Below, piece after piece: positions 35,719 to 44,400 of a stretch of 64,000 nt of DNA. The first letter of the stretch is position 1. Each line of letters starts with the position of its first letter. Below the pieces are notes generated by a model that saw nothing but the letters and a program-made list of their open reading frames with translations, was not told where the DNA came from and searched no databases. This DNA is from JAKAXS01 sp041940525 (GTDB taxonomy: Bacteria > Pseudomonadota > Alphaproteobacteria > Rhizobiales > Hyphomicrobiaceae). The translations under genes and the position numbers were made by a program. The stretch is from positions 1 through 64,000 of the forward strand of contig JBGTSB010000001.1 of the NCBI GenBank assembly GCA_041940525.1. The letters are read 5' to 3'.

Positions 35719-36516
35719 TTATTGCTCGACGCTCACATCCACGGACAGCGTCTCGCCCGCCAAACCAACGCGCACACCGGACACAGGCGCGGCATCACGA
35801 TAGTCGAGACCACAGCCAATCCGGACATAATGATCATTCGGGCACATGTCATGGACGGCATCAAAGCCAACCCAGCCAAGTCCCGGCAGATGTGACTCGG
35901 CCCACGCATGCGGAGATGTCTGTTCGGAGCCCTCTTCGCGCATGAGGTAACCGGAAACATAGCGGCAAGGCAGGCCCAACTGGCGCGCTGCTGTGACGAA
36001 GATGTGCGTGTAATCGCGACAACTCCCCTCAGCAGCCTCCAGCGCTGCCTCGGCTGTCGTATCAATACTGCCGGATGCCCGCGCATACGTCATGCGTTCG
36101 TGTATCAGCGCCATCAGCCGATGCAGTTTATCCAGCTGCTCTTTGTCGTCTGGAACATCCTTAAGCAACTTCGCAACACCGTCGCCCGGGTCCGTAAGCG
36201 GTGTCTTGCGCTCAAACAACCAAACCGGCGCAAAACCCTGTACCGAACCGAACACACCGCAGCGGTCTTCCGTCTCGACTTGTCCTTCTGCGGTAATGAC
36301 AATCTCAAGCGACTCTTTGATGTATCGGACAAGGTCCGTCCAATTACCGAACCCGTCGACGTAGGAAACTTCCGGAGCGGCCCCCTCGACGTTCACATCC
36401 CAGCTGTGCACGGTCTGACCCGCGACGGACTGCGGACGCAACCGGAGACGCTGAACCGCATAAAGAATGGGACCATCGTATTTGTAACGCGACGTATGCC
36501 GGATTGAGAGCAACAT
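35719..36516 (-). CDS. transglutaminase-like cysteine protease of the ATP-grasp/alpha-E operon
   Basis: This 265-residue protein has an N-terminal bundle (LLSIRHTSRYKYDGPI, typical of Bact_transglu_N) and a transglutaminase core with Cys in EGSCRDYTHIF, His in SPHAWAES and Asp in GFDAVHD. It is the last of three genes; nine bases separate it from the alpha-E gene. In conserved clusters of this type the transglutaminase is thought to cleave or transfer a peptide made by the ATP-grasp enzyme. No signal peptide, so it is cytosolic. Confidence 0.93.
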   Translation of the reverse strand: MLLSIRHTSRYKYDGPILYAVQRLRLRPQSVAGQTVHSWDVNVEGAAPEVSYVDGFGNWTDLVRYIKESLEIVITAEGQVETEDRCGVFGSVQGFAPVWLFERKTPLTDPGDGVAKLLKDVPDDKEQLDKLHRLMALIHERMTYARASGSIDTTAEAALEAAEGSCRDYTHIFVTAARQLGLPCRYVSGYLMREEGSEQTSPHAWAESHLPGLGWVGFDAVHDMCPNDHYVRIGCGLDYRDAAPVSGVRVGLAGETLSVDVSVEQ

Positions 36517-36525
36517 GCCTTGCGA

Positions 36526-37467
36526 TCAGTTGAAGTTGTAGGTCTCAGCGATGTCTGCCGCGAGCCGGTTGTTTTGATTGATGAAGTCCGACAAAAATTC
36601 ATGCAAGCCGAACTCAAAGATCTGTGTGATCGTGTTCCCCTTCAACGTTGAAAGGGTCTTTTGGGCGAGAGCTAGGCACTCCGGCTCATCTTCATAGTCT
36701 GTAGCGAGATAGCCCATGCTATCGCAAATGTTGCGATAACAGAAATGCAGCGAACGCGGCATCCGGCCGTTCAAGATGAGATAGTCGGCGATGTTGCCGG
36801 GCCGGTACTCAACGTCATAGTTCCAACGATACGATCGGTGCGCGGAAACCGAACGCAGGATCGACTCCCACTGATAATTATCCAGCGTGGTTCCGACATA
36901 CGATAACGACGGCAACAACACATAGTATTTCACATCAAGGATACGGGCCGTATTGTCCGCGCGCTCCACGAATGTGCCGATGCTGGAAAAGTCAAAATTC
37001 TCGTTGCGTAACATCGTGCCGTGGAAAGCACCGCGTATCAGAGCCGTAACACTCTTGATTTGATCCAGAACCACTGGAAGATCACTTTCCGAAACCGGCG
37101 TCGAAAGCATCGCTTTGATAACCATCCACGCTTCGTTCACGCTCTCCCAAGCTTCACGTGTCAAAGCGGTCCGAACCATACGCGCGTTGGAGCGGGCGAT
37201 ATCGATGCACGTCAAAACGCTGGACGCGTTGTCGCGATCTCTCAGCAAATAGTCCGCGACCGTGTCAGCGTTGTAGACCTCGTGCTTTGCCGCGAACCCG
37301 GCATCAACCCCGGCGCTCACAACCACGGACGTCCACTCTTCCGGCGCGTCGGATGCTTTCGTCAAAGCCATCCGAACACCAGCATCGACAATACGCGCCA
37401 TATTCTCAGCGCGCTCGATGTAGCGGTGCATCCAGAATAGCCCGTTGGCAGTACGCCCTAAAAGCAT
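36526..37467 (-). CDS. alpha-E domain protein (DUF403)
   Basis: This 313-residue all-helical protein begins LLGRTANGLFWMHRYIERAENMARIVDAG, the signature of the alpha-E (DUF403) family. It has many Arg/Glu-rich helices and no known catalytic residues. It lies between the ATP-grasp gene (25-bp gap) and the transglutaminase (9-bp gap) in a conserved three-gene set of unknown chemistry, perhaps a peptide scaffold or partner. Confidence 0.94.
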   Translation of the reverse strand: MLLGRTANGLFWMHRYIERAENMARIVDAGVRMALTKASDAPEEWTSVVVSAGVDAGFAAKHEVYNADTVADYLLRDRDNASSVLTCIDIARSNARMVRTALTREAWESVNEAWMVIKAMLSTPVSESDLPVVLDQIKSVTALIRGAFHGTMLRNENFDFSSIGTFVERADNTARILDVKYYVLLPSLSYVGTTLDNYQWESILRSVSAHRSYRWNYDVEYRPGNIADYLILNGRMPRSLHFCYRNICDSMGYLATDYEDEPECLALAQKTLSTLKGNTITQIFEFGLHEFLSDFINQNNRLAADIAETYNFN

Positions 37468-37492
37468 CGTGGCAGCCTAACCTTCCAATCCG

Positions 37493-38917
37493 TCAAAACC
37501 GGTAATCGTCCAAAACCCAAGTATCTTTCGTTCCACCACCCTGACTGGAATTGACCACCAGCGAACCTTCCTTCAATGCGACGCGCGTTAGCCCGCCGGG
37601 GGTAATGCGAATACGGTCGGACACGAGCACAAACGGCCGCAAATCAACATGCCGCGGCGCAAGCCCACTCTCAGTGAAAATCGGCGTGGTCGACAGGGCC
37701 AGCGTCGGCTGGGCGATGTAGTTGTTTGGCTTAGCCTTCAGCTTTGCACCAAAGTCTTCCAGTTCCTGTTTGGAAGCCGCGGGCCCAACGAGCATGCCGT
37801 AGCCACCGGAACCGTGAACCTCTTTCACAACCAGCTCATCCAGATGCTCCATCACATACTTCAAACTGGATGGATCCGAGCAACGCCACGTCGGAACGTT
37901 CTGCAAAATAGCCTTTCGGCCAGTATAGAACTCCACGATTTCCGGCATGTATGAGTAGATCGCCTTATCGTCGGCGATGCCGGTGCCTGGCGCGTTGGCG
38001 ATCGTGACGTTGCCAGCACGATAAACGTCCATGATGCCTGCAACGCCCAGTGTGGACTCCGGACGAAACGTCAGAGGATCAAGCCAAGCATCATCAACCC
38101 GCCGATACAGAACATCGATCGGCTTGTAGCCTTCGGTGGTGCGCATCGAAACGTGACCGTCGATCACCTTCAGGTCACTGCCTTCCACCAATTCAACGCC
38201 CATCTGGTCGGCCAGAAAGGCATGCTCATAATATGCGGAGTTGTAAATTCCGGGCGTCAGAACAGCGACAGTCGGTCTAGGTGACTTGCAACCACTCGGC
38301 GCCAGCGCCGCCAGCGACTTGCGAAGCAACTGCGGATAGTTTTCGACCGGCAGAACCTTGATGCGATGGAAGAGCTCCGGAAAGAGCTTCATCATCGTCT
38401 CGCGGTTTTCCAGCATGTAGGAGACGCCAGACGGCGTACGTGCGTTGTCTTCCAGCACGTAGAATTGGTTTTCGGCGGTCCGAACGAGGTCTACGCCGAT
38501 AATGTGGGTATAGACGCCACCAGCCGGCTTCACCCCAACCATCTCAGGCAGGAACGCTTCGTTGTTGACAATGAGTTCCTTCGGCACCCGCCCGGCACGG
38601 ACAATTTCCTGGCGGTGGTAGATATCATCGAGGAACGTATTCAGGGCGACGACACGCTGTTCGATGCCAGCCGACAACCGCCGCCATTCATTGCCATCAA
38701 TAATGCGGGGAATGATATCAAAGGGGATCAGCCTTTCGGAGGCTTCAACATCCCCATAAACCGCGAACGTAATACCGGTCTTGCGGAAGGCTCCTTCGGC
38801 ATCACGAGCCTTTTGAGCCAATTTCGCTGGATCTTGCTTATCCAGCCACCGTTTCAGACTTTCGTAAGGCGCTCTGACCCCGTCGGCCTGAGCCAACATT
38901 TCATCGAATGGTTTCAC
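37493..38917 (-). CDS. circularly permuted type 2 ATP-grasp protein
   Basis: This 474-residue protein is the first gene of the cluster. Motifs include YGDVEASERLIPFDIIPRI, LEDNARTPSGVSYMLENR, PGTGIADDKAIYSYMPEIV and VVKEVHGSGGYGMLVGP, diagnostic of the DUF404/DUF407 circularly permuted ATP-grasp ligases. It is predicted to make a peptide or amide bond in an ATP-dependent reaction. I chose the GTG at 38917 because AGGGGA stands just before it; the frame could extend to 38962. The three genes form an operon. Confidence 0.94.
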   Translation of the reverse strand: MKPFDEMLAQADGVRAPYESLKRWLDKQDPAKLAQKARDAEGAFRKTGITFAVYGDVEASERLIPFDIIPRIIDGNEWRRLSAGIEQRVVALNTFLDDIYHRQEIVRAGRVPKELIVNNEAFLPEMVGVKPAGGVYTHIIGVDLVRTAENQFYVLEDNARTPSGVSYMLENRETMMKLFPELFHRIKVLPVENYPQLLRKSLAALAPSGCKSPRPTVAVLTPGIYNSAYYEHAFLADQMGVELVEGSDLKVIDGHVSMRTTEGYKPIDVLYRRVDDAWLDPLTFRPESTLGVAGIMDVYRAGNVTIANAPGTGIADDKAIYSYMPEIVEFYTGRKAILQNVPTWRCSDPSSLKYVMEHLDELVVKEVHGSGGYGMLVGPAASKQELEDFGAKLKAKPNNYIAQPTLALSTTPIFTESGLAPRHVDLRPFVLVSDRIRITPGGLTRVALKEGSLVVNSSQGGGTKDTWVLDDYRF

Positions 38918-39116
38918 GCATGTCCCCTTCGCACGCGTTTCATTCCACCATGTTCCCGGCAAAAAGCAAGGAGTAACTTCTAAATTTTAGGCAGAATCAA
39001 ATCGAGCTTAAATATTAAGCAGCGCATGCCAAATCTCTTGGAGAAACAAAACTCCGCGGGACACGGATTTGTTCCGTCGCGGACCCAATGTGCTGAGCCT
39101 TCAAGAGCGGGGCGCC

Positions 39117-41153
39117 TTAAACCGCCTGACCGATCTGTTCACCGCTGGACACCCCAACCAGCGCCCGGCATCGCGTCGCCGGCAACGGCGGACTGAAATA
39201 ATACCCTTGCCCATATGTGGCGCCCAAAGATTGGGCAGCACTCAGCTGTTCCAGCGTTTCGATACCTTCAACCGTGGAGGTCCGGTTGAGGTTACGGGCC
39301 AATGCGATCATCGCCCGCATGATTTCGGCGTCCTCAATGCACTCGTCAAAGCGATCTATAAACGCCTTCTCGACCTTGATCCCATCCAACGGGAACCGTG
39401 CCAGATAGCTCAGCGACGAATAACCCGTGCCGAAGTCATCCATCGTCAGACAAACGCCAAGCGCCTTCAGCCGGCTGAGCTTGTCCTTGGTCAGAAGAGT
39501 GTCGTGAAGTAGCGCTGTCTCAGTTATCTCGATCTCAAGCCGGCGCGAAGGCAGGCCGCTATCCCGCAAAGCGCGCTCGATGAGGCTCACAACACAGTCA
39601 TGATTGACCTGAATCGGAGACAAGTTCACTGCCACCGAAACGTCGGACGGCCAAAGAACAGCCTCGCGGCAGGCCTCATGCATAACCCAATCGCCGATTT
39701 CGTTGATCAAGCCGATCTCTTCCGCAACGGGCAAGAACATGCCCGGCGCCAACAGCCCGCGCACCGGATGTCGCCAGCGGATCAAGGCTTCGAACCGAAC
39801 AAGCTTCATCGCGGACAGGTCGTAGATTGGCTGGAAGTAAAGCTCGAGCTCATCGTTTTGGATCGCTGAGCGCAAGCCCATTTCAATCGCGCTGCGCTCT
39901 GCCATCCGGTCCTGCATCTCGACTTCGAAGAGCCGGTAACAATGCCCACCAGCACCCTTGGCCTCATACATCGCCAAGTCGGCGCAACGCATCAGATCAT
40001 CGCTGCTCGTATCGGAAGGCAACGGCGCGGCGATCCCAACGCTGATTCCCAACGGGATACTTCGTCCGAAGATATCAAAAGGACGCTCCAACTCTTGCAA
40101 AAGCCTGCGCGCAATCTCCTCGGCCTCGCTGAGGTTGCCCAGGTCATCGGCAAGAATACAGAACTCATCTCCACCGAGACGCGCGACCATATCGCCCGGC
40201 CGGACGCAGTCCCGCAAGCGAAGGGCCACCTTGCGCAAAAGTTCATCACCAAACCTATGCCCTAGTGTGTCGTTGACCACCTTAAATCGATCGAGATCGA
40301 CCATAAGGACAGCCCAGGAACGCGCACTCTCCTGGTGGGTCCGCATGATGGCACTGTTGATCCGGTGCAAAAACTTTCGACGGTTGGCGAGTTCCGTCAG
40401 CGGATCGTGCATCGCGAGATGCTCGATTTCCGCGCGCGCGAAACTTGCTTCATTCAAAGCCTCTGATAAGCGCTCAACGGCTTGCGATTTATTCTTGAAC
40501 AGCTGGTTCGTGGCTCCGATCAAAGCCAGCAGAAAACCCCAGTAGCTGATCGCCAGACCGCCCAGCACGCCATAGCCAAAGCCGCCCAAAACTCCCATGC
40601 AAGAGAGCGCCACAGGCCACAGGATGGCCGACATATAGGTTGCAGCGGCTCGCTCAACCGGCGCGAGCAACACGGCGCCGCTCGACGCCATGCCGATCAC
40701 CAAAGCAATCACAATCGTTTCTTGAACAGCCGGCACGCGGCCCAAGTAGCGAACACCCAAATATGCCCAAGGCAATGCGATGGCCAATCCATACAGGATC
40801 GCGCGACGCTCCAACAATTGACTGATTTGTTTTGTTGGACGCTCCTGCGGAACGAGCCGCATGGCGCGCATCCGCCGCAACATGACCAAAGCTGCAAGTC
40901 CAAACGACACCGCGGCCCACGTCACTAGCTCAAGAGGGTTGCCAACAGGCCACAGCGCCAGAACCGCAACTCCGGTATTGAACGAATGCCCAAACATGGC
41001 AGCCGGTGTAGCGCGTACCACACCCACAAATTGATCTGGGGACGGGGCGGGAAAACCCAATGACGGCAAGACGGAAAAAGCTTGCCGGACAAAGTCAGTG
41101 ATTGTGCGTGCCAGGGAGCCCCACATGAGCCGTCCAAAAATTGATATAAACAC
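39117..41153 (-). CDS. membrane GGDEF-EAL cyclic-di-GMP enzyme
   Basis: This 678-residue protein has an N-terminal region with about six helices (about 50-235, a MASE-like sensor), then a GGDEF domain (about 250-410; LMVDLDRFKVVNDTLGH, ARLGGDEF) and an EAL domain (about 420-670; RFEALIRWRHP, TMDDFGTGYSSLSYL, EGIET). Both active sites are intact by eye, so it could both make and degrade c-di-GMP; many such fusions act mostly as phosphodiesterases. It diverges from a second cyclase with a 258-bp AT-rich spacer. Confidence 0.93.
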   Translation of the reverse strand: MFISIFGRLMWGSLARTITDFVRQAFSVLPSLGFPAPSPDQFVGVVRATPAAMFGHSFNTGVAVLALWPVGNPLELVTWAAVSFGLAALVMLRRMRAMRLVPQERPTKQISQLLERRAILYGLAIALPWAYLGVRYLGRVPAVQETIVIALVIGMASSGAVLLAPVERAAATYMSAILWPVALSCMGVLGGFGYGVLGGLAISYWGFLLALIGATNQLFKNKSQAVERLSEALNEASFARAEIEHLAMHDPLTELANRRKFLHRINSAIMRTHQESARSWAVLMVDLDRFKVVNDTLGHRFGDELLRKVALRLRDCVRPGDMVARLGGDEFCILADDLGNLSEAEEIARRLLQELERPFDIFGRSIPLGISVGIAAPLPSDTSSDDLMRCADLAMYEAKGAGGHCYRLFEVEMQDRMAERSAIEMGLRSAIQNDELELYFQPIYDLSAMKLVRFEALIRWRHPVRGLLAPGMFLPVAEEIGLINEIGDWVMHEACREAVLWPSDVSVAVNLSPIQVNHDCVVSLIERALRDSGLPSRRLEIEITETALLHDTLLTKDKLSRLKALGVCLTMDDFGTGYSSLSYLARFPLDGIKVEKAFIDRFDECIEDAEIMRAMIALARNLNRTSTVEGIETLEQLSAAQSLGATYGQGYYFSPPLPATRCRALVGVSSGEQIGQAV

Positions 41154-41411
41154 TGATCAGCACCAAAACATTCTTACTGAAAAATCGAAAGTATCTTGGT
41201 CAAATCTTAGTAGAAGAAAGTAAATTTATTTGTTGATTGCAGAATACTTCGAAACCTAGAGAGATATAATTGCGACGCCTCAAGACGTTCTTTGTAACGA
41301 TTAAAAAGGATAGTGATTAAGTCAGGGGAACTTGCTGGTTTTTTCTGTCCGGCACATCTCGAATCACTCATAAACTCCATATGATATCCTGCGAACCGCA
41401 AGGTCCATTAT

Positions 41412-42455
41412 ATGCACCTTGAGAAGCTCATGATCGCATGCCAAAGACCCGTTCCAGCTTGGGCGTCCATGCTCGCGCTGTTTCTGGGGCTATTGGCAAC
41501 AACGGTTTTGATTATCGCTGGCAGTACGGGCCAAGCCACGTACATCCACGTGATCATCGCGATGATCATCGCGGCCCTTGGCCTAGCTGCGGCAGCGACA
41601 ACGATCTCAGTCTTGTATCCGCCAGCACTTGGTTCCAATGCGCAGCGGCCGAAGCAAGATGCACCGACTGGTGCTGAATTGCGTCAAGGCAGCGCCAAGC
41701 TACATAGCGAGCTGACTAACGTTGTGGCTCTGATCCGCGACCGGATCTCCAAAGATCAACGCTACGCCGCGTCACTATCAGCGGCACAACAACGGCTGGA
41801 GGACTTGCCAACACCAGAGCAGGTTCGGGTTATCGTTGATTTGTTGATTGAAGAAAATCACCGAATTCAAGCCGATAGCGTAGCTACGGCCAAGAAGCTG
41901 GAAATCTCGAAGCTCCAGATAGAGGGCCTGCAGGCTCGCTTGGAGCGTGCCAGCCAAGCCGGGTTGCAAGATCCACTGACATCAGCGAGCAATCGGCGCG
42001 AGTTCGATCAACGCCTCAAGTCCGCGATCCAAACCGCTAAGACCCAACGCACACCCTTGTCGATCATTCTGGCCGACCTCGACTCGTTCAAGAATATTAA
42101 CGACAACTTCGGTCACCAAGTCGGCGATGAAGTGCTCAAGCACTTCGCTAGCCTCATGAAGAAGGGCGTTCGCGATTGCGACACCATCGCTAGGATCGGA
42201 GGCGAGGAATTTGCGATCATCCTGCCGTTCTGCAACAGCCATGAAGCCCAGCAGCTGGCGAACCAGCTTAGAAATCGGCTCAGCGTCAAGTCTCTAGTCG
42301 TGCGCAGAACATCACAAGACATCGGGATCATTACAGCCTCGTTCGGCGTCACCCAACTCATCGACGGCGAAGGAACCGAAGACCTTATTCAGCGTGCCGA
42401 CGACGCGCTTTACGAAGCCAAACGTTCGGGCCGAAACCGGGTCGTGCTGTACTAA
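41412..42455 (+). CDS. membrane diguanylate cyclase
   Basis: This 347-residue protein has two membrane helices (about 15-70), a coiled-coil region (to about 185), and a GGDEF domain (about 185-345; ILADLDSFKNINDNFGHQVGDEVL, ARIGGEEFAIIL). The GGEEF active site is intact. The second helix is followed by a soluble linker, so sensing may be in the membrane. It is divergent from the GGDEF-EAL gene at 39117-41153. The ATG at 41430 is an alternative start. Confidence 0.92.
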   Translation: MHLEKLMIACQRPVPAWASMLALFLGLLATTVLIIAGSTGQATYIHVIIAMIIAALGLAAAATTISVLYPPALGSNAQRPKQDAPTGAELRQGSAKLHSELTNVVALIRDRISKDQRYAASLSAAQQRLEDLPTPEQVRVIVDLLIEENHRIQADSVATAKKLEISKLQIEGLQARLERASQAGLQDPLTSASNRREFDQRLKSAIQTAKTQRTPLSIILADLDSFKNINDNFGHQVGDEVLKHFASLMKKGVRDCDTIARIGGEEFAIILPFCNSHEAQQLANQLRNRLSVKSLVVRRTSQDIGIITASFGVTQLIDGEGTEDLIQRADDALYEAKRSGRNRVVLY

Positions 42456-42547
42456 CCCCGGTCTTCAAAACATCACCCAACCCATAAAGTCAAAAGGCTG
42501 AATGCCTTGCCACGATCTTGTCGTGTTGCAGGCTCATAGGCTCCTTC

Positions 42548-43087
42548 ATGAAATCAGTCCCGATTTTCGGAGCCACGGTTATTTATTTTGCCCTAGCCAG
42601 CGGATTGCCCGCGCGCGCTGGCGATGCTCTTTGCGTGTCGTGCGATGGCCCTGCCAAAGCCTACCTGTGCACGGTCAAGAAAGCCGACCAGATCGAGATG
42701 TTAGCTGGCGCCAAAGCCATTAGAAAAATCTGCACCAAGGTCATCGCGAACACGGGCCCGCATGCACGCTGTCACGTCACAAATGCCTCCCCAACCGACT
42801 GTCCGGGAGCGCCAAAATTAATAGATTGGAAGACGGTGAAAGCTGCGCTTCAGGCCGAGGCCGAGGAAGCGCGGAACAAGCCTGCGAAACCCGCAACCGC
42901 TACGCCCCATTCACCGGCTGCAAAAAACGGGCCCGTGCCCGCTAACCCCAACGGGCTCGCCGCCGAAACGCCGGCTCACGACAAGGCGGCGCCGCCCGCC
43001 AAGAAACCCAACTTGGCCGACGGCATCACAGACGCTGCGGAGAAAACCTGGGACTGCGTGTCCAACCTCTTCGATGACTGCTTGTAA
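42548..43087 (+). CDS. secreted Cys-rich Ala/Pro-rich protein, unknown function
   Basis: This 179-residue protein has a signal peptide (MKSVPIFGATVIYFALASGLPARA) and a mature N-terminal part with five or six cysteines (LCVSCDGPAKAYLC, AHARCHVTNASPTDCPG). The rest is a low-complexity Ala/Pro/Lys region, ending with KTWDCVSNLFDDCL. Cys pairs suggest disulfides or a metal site. I do not know the family. It is 92 bp downstream of the cyclase and might be co-transcribed. Confidence 0.55.
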   Translation: MKSVPIFGATVIYFALASGLPARAGDALCVSCDGPAKAYLCTVKKADQIEMLAGAKAIRKICTKVIANTGPHARCHVTNASPTDCPGAPKLIDWKTVKAALQAEAEEARNKPAKPATATPHSPAAKNGPVPANPNGLAAETPAHDKAAPPAKKPNLADGITDAAEKTWDCVSNLFDDCL

Positions 43088-43663
43088 TGGACTTAACGAC
43101 AGTCCGCAGTCACTTCACTGCTGAACCCGGCAGACTGCATCGGAATGATCGGTGAACGAGCCGGAGCTTCCGGCGACAGGCGGTCTTTCAGCTGCCGCTT
43201 CAGACTACCAAGCTTATTTTGCGCCGATCCAATCGGACGCTTCGAGTTTGCTGTCATGGGTTGCGCCTTCGATTAGTGTTGCACTTCGAGACACGAAAGC
43301 CTCGTATCGATCATGGAAGCAACAATCACGCCACCTACGCGGTTCCCCGTTTTCCCTGCGACATAAACGCCTTAACTAAGACCCGAGTCGCCCACCCCGC
43401 ACAACACGCCGTAACAAATTTCCCGTGGACTACCAGCCCCCTAACGATTGCTGCTGGCTCATCCCCTTTATCTCTGTCTTAAGGGCTGCCCGCCTGATCG
43501 GTTTAAGCAGAGCGCCTGGCGAAGGCCCAAACAAGCGGCATAAGACCTAAACTGCGGCCTTCCCGGCCTTGCCTTCACACCCGGAGAGAAACAGTCTATC
43601 TCTGCCACACTCGCAAGAGCACGGTCCCAAGCAGGTTGTATTGATCTGCCAAGGCATGCGTCA
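43088..43663. other. 576-bp gene-free region before the tRNA
   Basis: I found no supportable gene here. A plus-strand frame at 43152-43379 (75 residues) has no ribosome site and weak protein character. The right end must hold the tRNA promoter. No repeats or integrase remnants are visible. Confidence 0.5.
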
Positions 43664-43740
43664 GATCCCGTAGCTCAGTTGGATAGAGCATCTGCCTTCT
43701 AAGCAGAGGGTCGCAGGTTCGAATCCTGCCGGGATCGCCA
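43664..43740 (+). tRNA. tRNA-Arg (anticodon TCT)
   Basis: This 77-base tRNA has acceptor GATCCCG pairing with CGGGATC, D-arm GCTC/GAGC, anticodon stem TCTGC/GCAGA with loop CTTCTAA (anticodon TCT, reading AGA), T-arm GCAGG/CCTGC with TTCGAAT, and an encoded CCA end. It is the only tRNA seen in the window. Confidence 0.97.
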
Positions 43741-43975
43741 ATGGCGCACGCAACTGCGTGAGTTATCTGAGCAAATTCGATTGCATTGTCCCACCTTGAA
43801 ATCGGGATTCTAATGCCTTGGTTAGTTTCAGGCATACCGCTCGAGAGAAAAGCACGCTGAACCAGATAGCTGGTGTTCTTCAGCTTTCCCAAACAGTCTG
43901 ATCATTGTCTTGCGCAACGGGCCAGTAGCGACTTGTGTGAGTGATTAGCTGACTTCTGTTGCATCCCAGAAGCGG

Positions 43976-44254
43976 TCATGTGCGCGAAAGCCACGTAAGC
44001 TTTCGACGGCAATCGGGGTTCATAGCGGTTTCAAACCTTTTCTCAAGGCAGTGCAGAGGAAGGATGCCCCACTCAACGATTACTTTACGCCGTGCGCATT
44101 CGTCGATCGTTTGAGCGGACAGAAATGGGTCGAAATCGGATACGAGGTCGGGTTCAACCAATGGTGTGAACTCGTACCAGTCGGCATCGAGGAGAATGAG
44201 GGCGATGCCAAAAGCAAAACGGACTCGTAGTGGATTGCTCCGCTCTCTATACAT
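43976..44254 (-). CDS. possible small protein downstream of tRNA-Arg
   Basis: This 92-residue frame has protein-like composition (FTPLVEPDLVSDFDPFLSAQ, VIVEWGILPLHCLEKRFET), but no recognised family. AGGA stands only a base before the ATG, too close for good spacing, and an overlapping frame exists in 44080-44358. It may be a gene remnant. The rest of 43741-44400 shows nothing else that I can identify. Confidence 0.3.
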   Translation of the reverse strand: MYRERSNPLRVRFAFGIALILLDADWYEFTPLVEPDLVSDFDPFLSAQTIDECARRKVIVEWGILPLHCLEKRFETAMNPDCRRKLTWLSRT

Positions 44255-44400
44255 GTCCTGTACGAGCGGCTCGCTTGTAACTGCCCTTCGAAACGGTTTT
44301 CGTGCAGTGAGCCAAAAATAACGGCATCACCATATCGTCCGCCTATCTGCCCGGGCATCGCAATTGAGGTAGGGTGTTTCCCTCACCGGAGGGCCGACCC

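Noticed and set aside
43152..43379. Plus-strand frame of 75 residues
   Set aside because: No ribosome site, no recognisable motif, and composition not clearly coding.
43596..43892. Minus-strand frame of 98 residues with GRIRTCDPLLRRQMLYPTELRD
   Set aside because: It is the reverse complement of the tRNA-Arg gene; this peptide is a known database artefact of antisense tRNA translation.
43741..44400. Possible integrated island at the tRNA-Arg end
   Set aside because: No integrase and no second copy of the tRNA 3' end could be found by eye.
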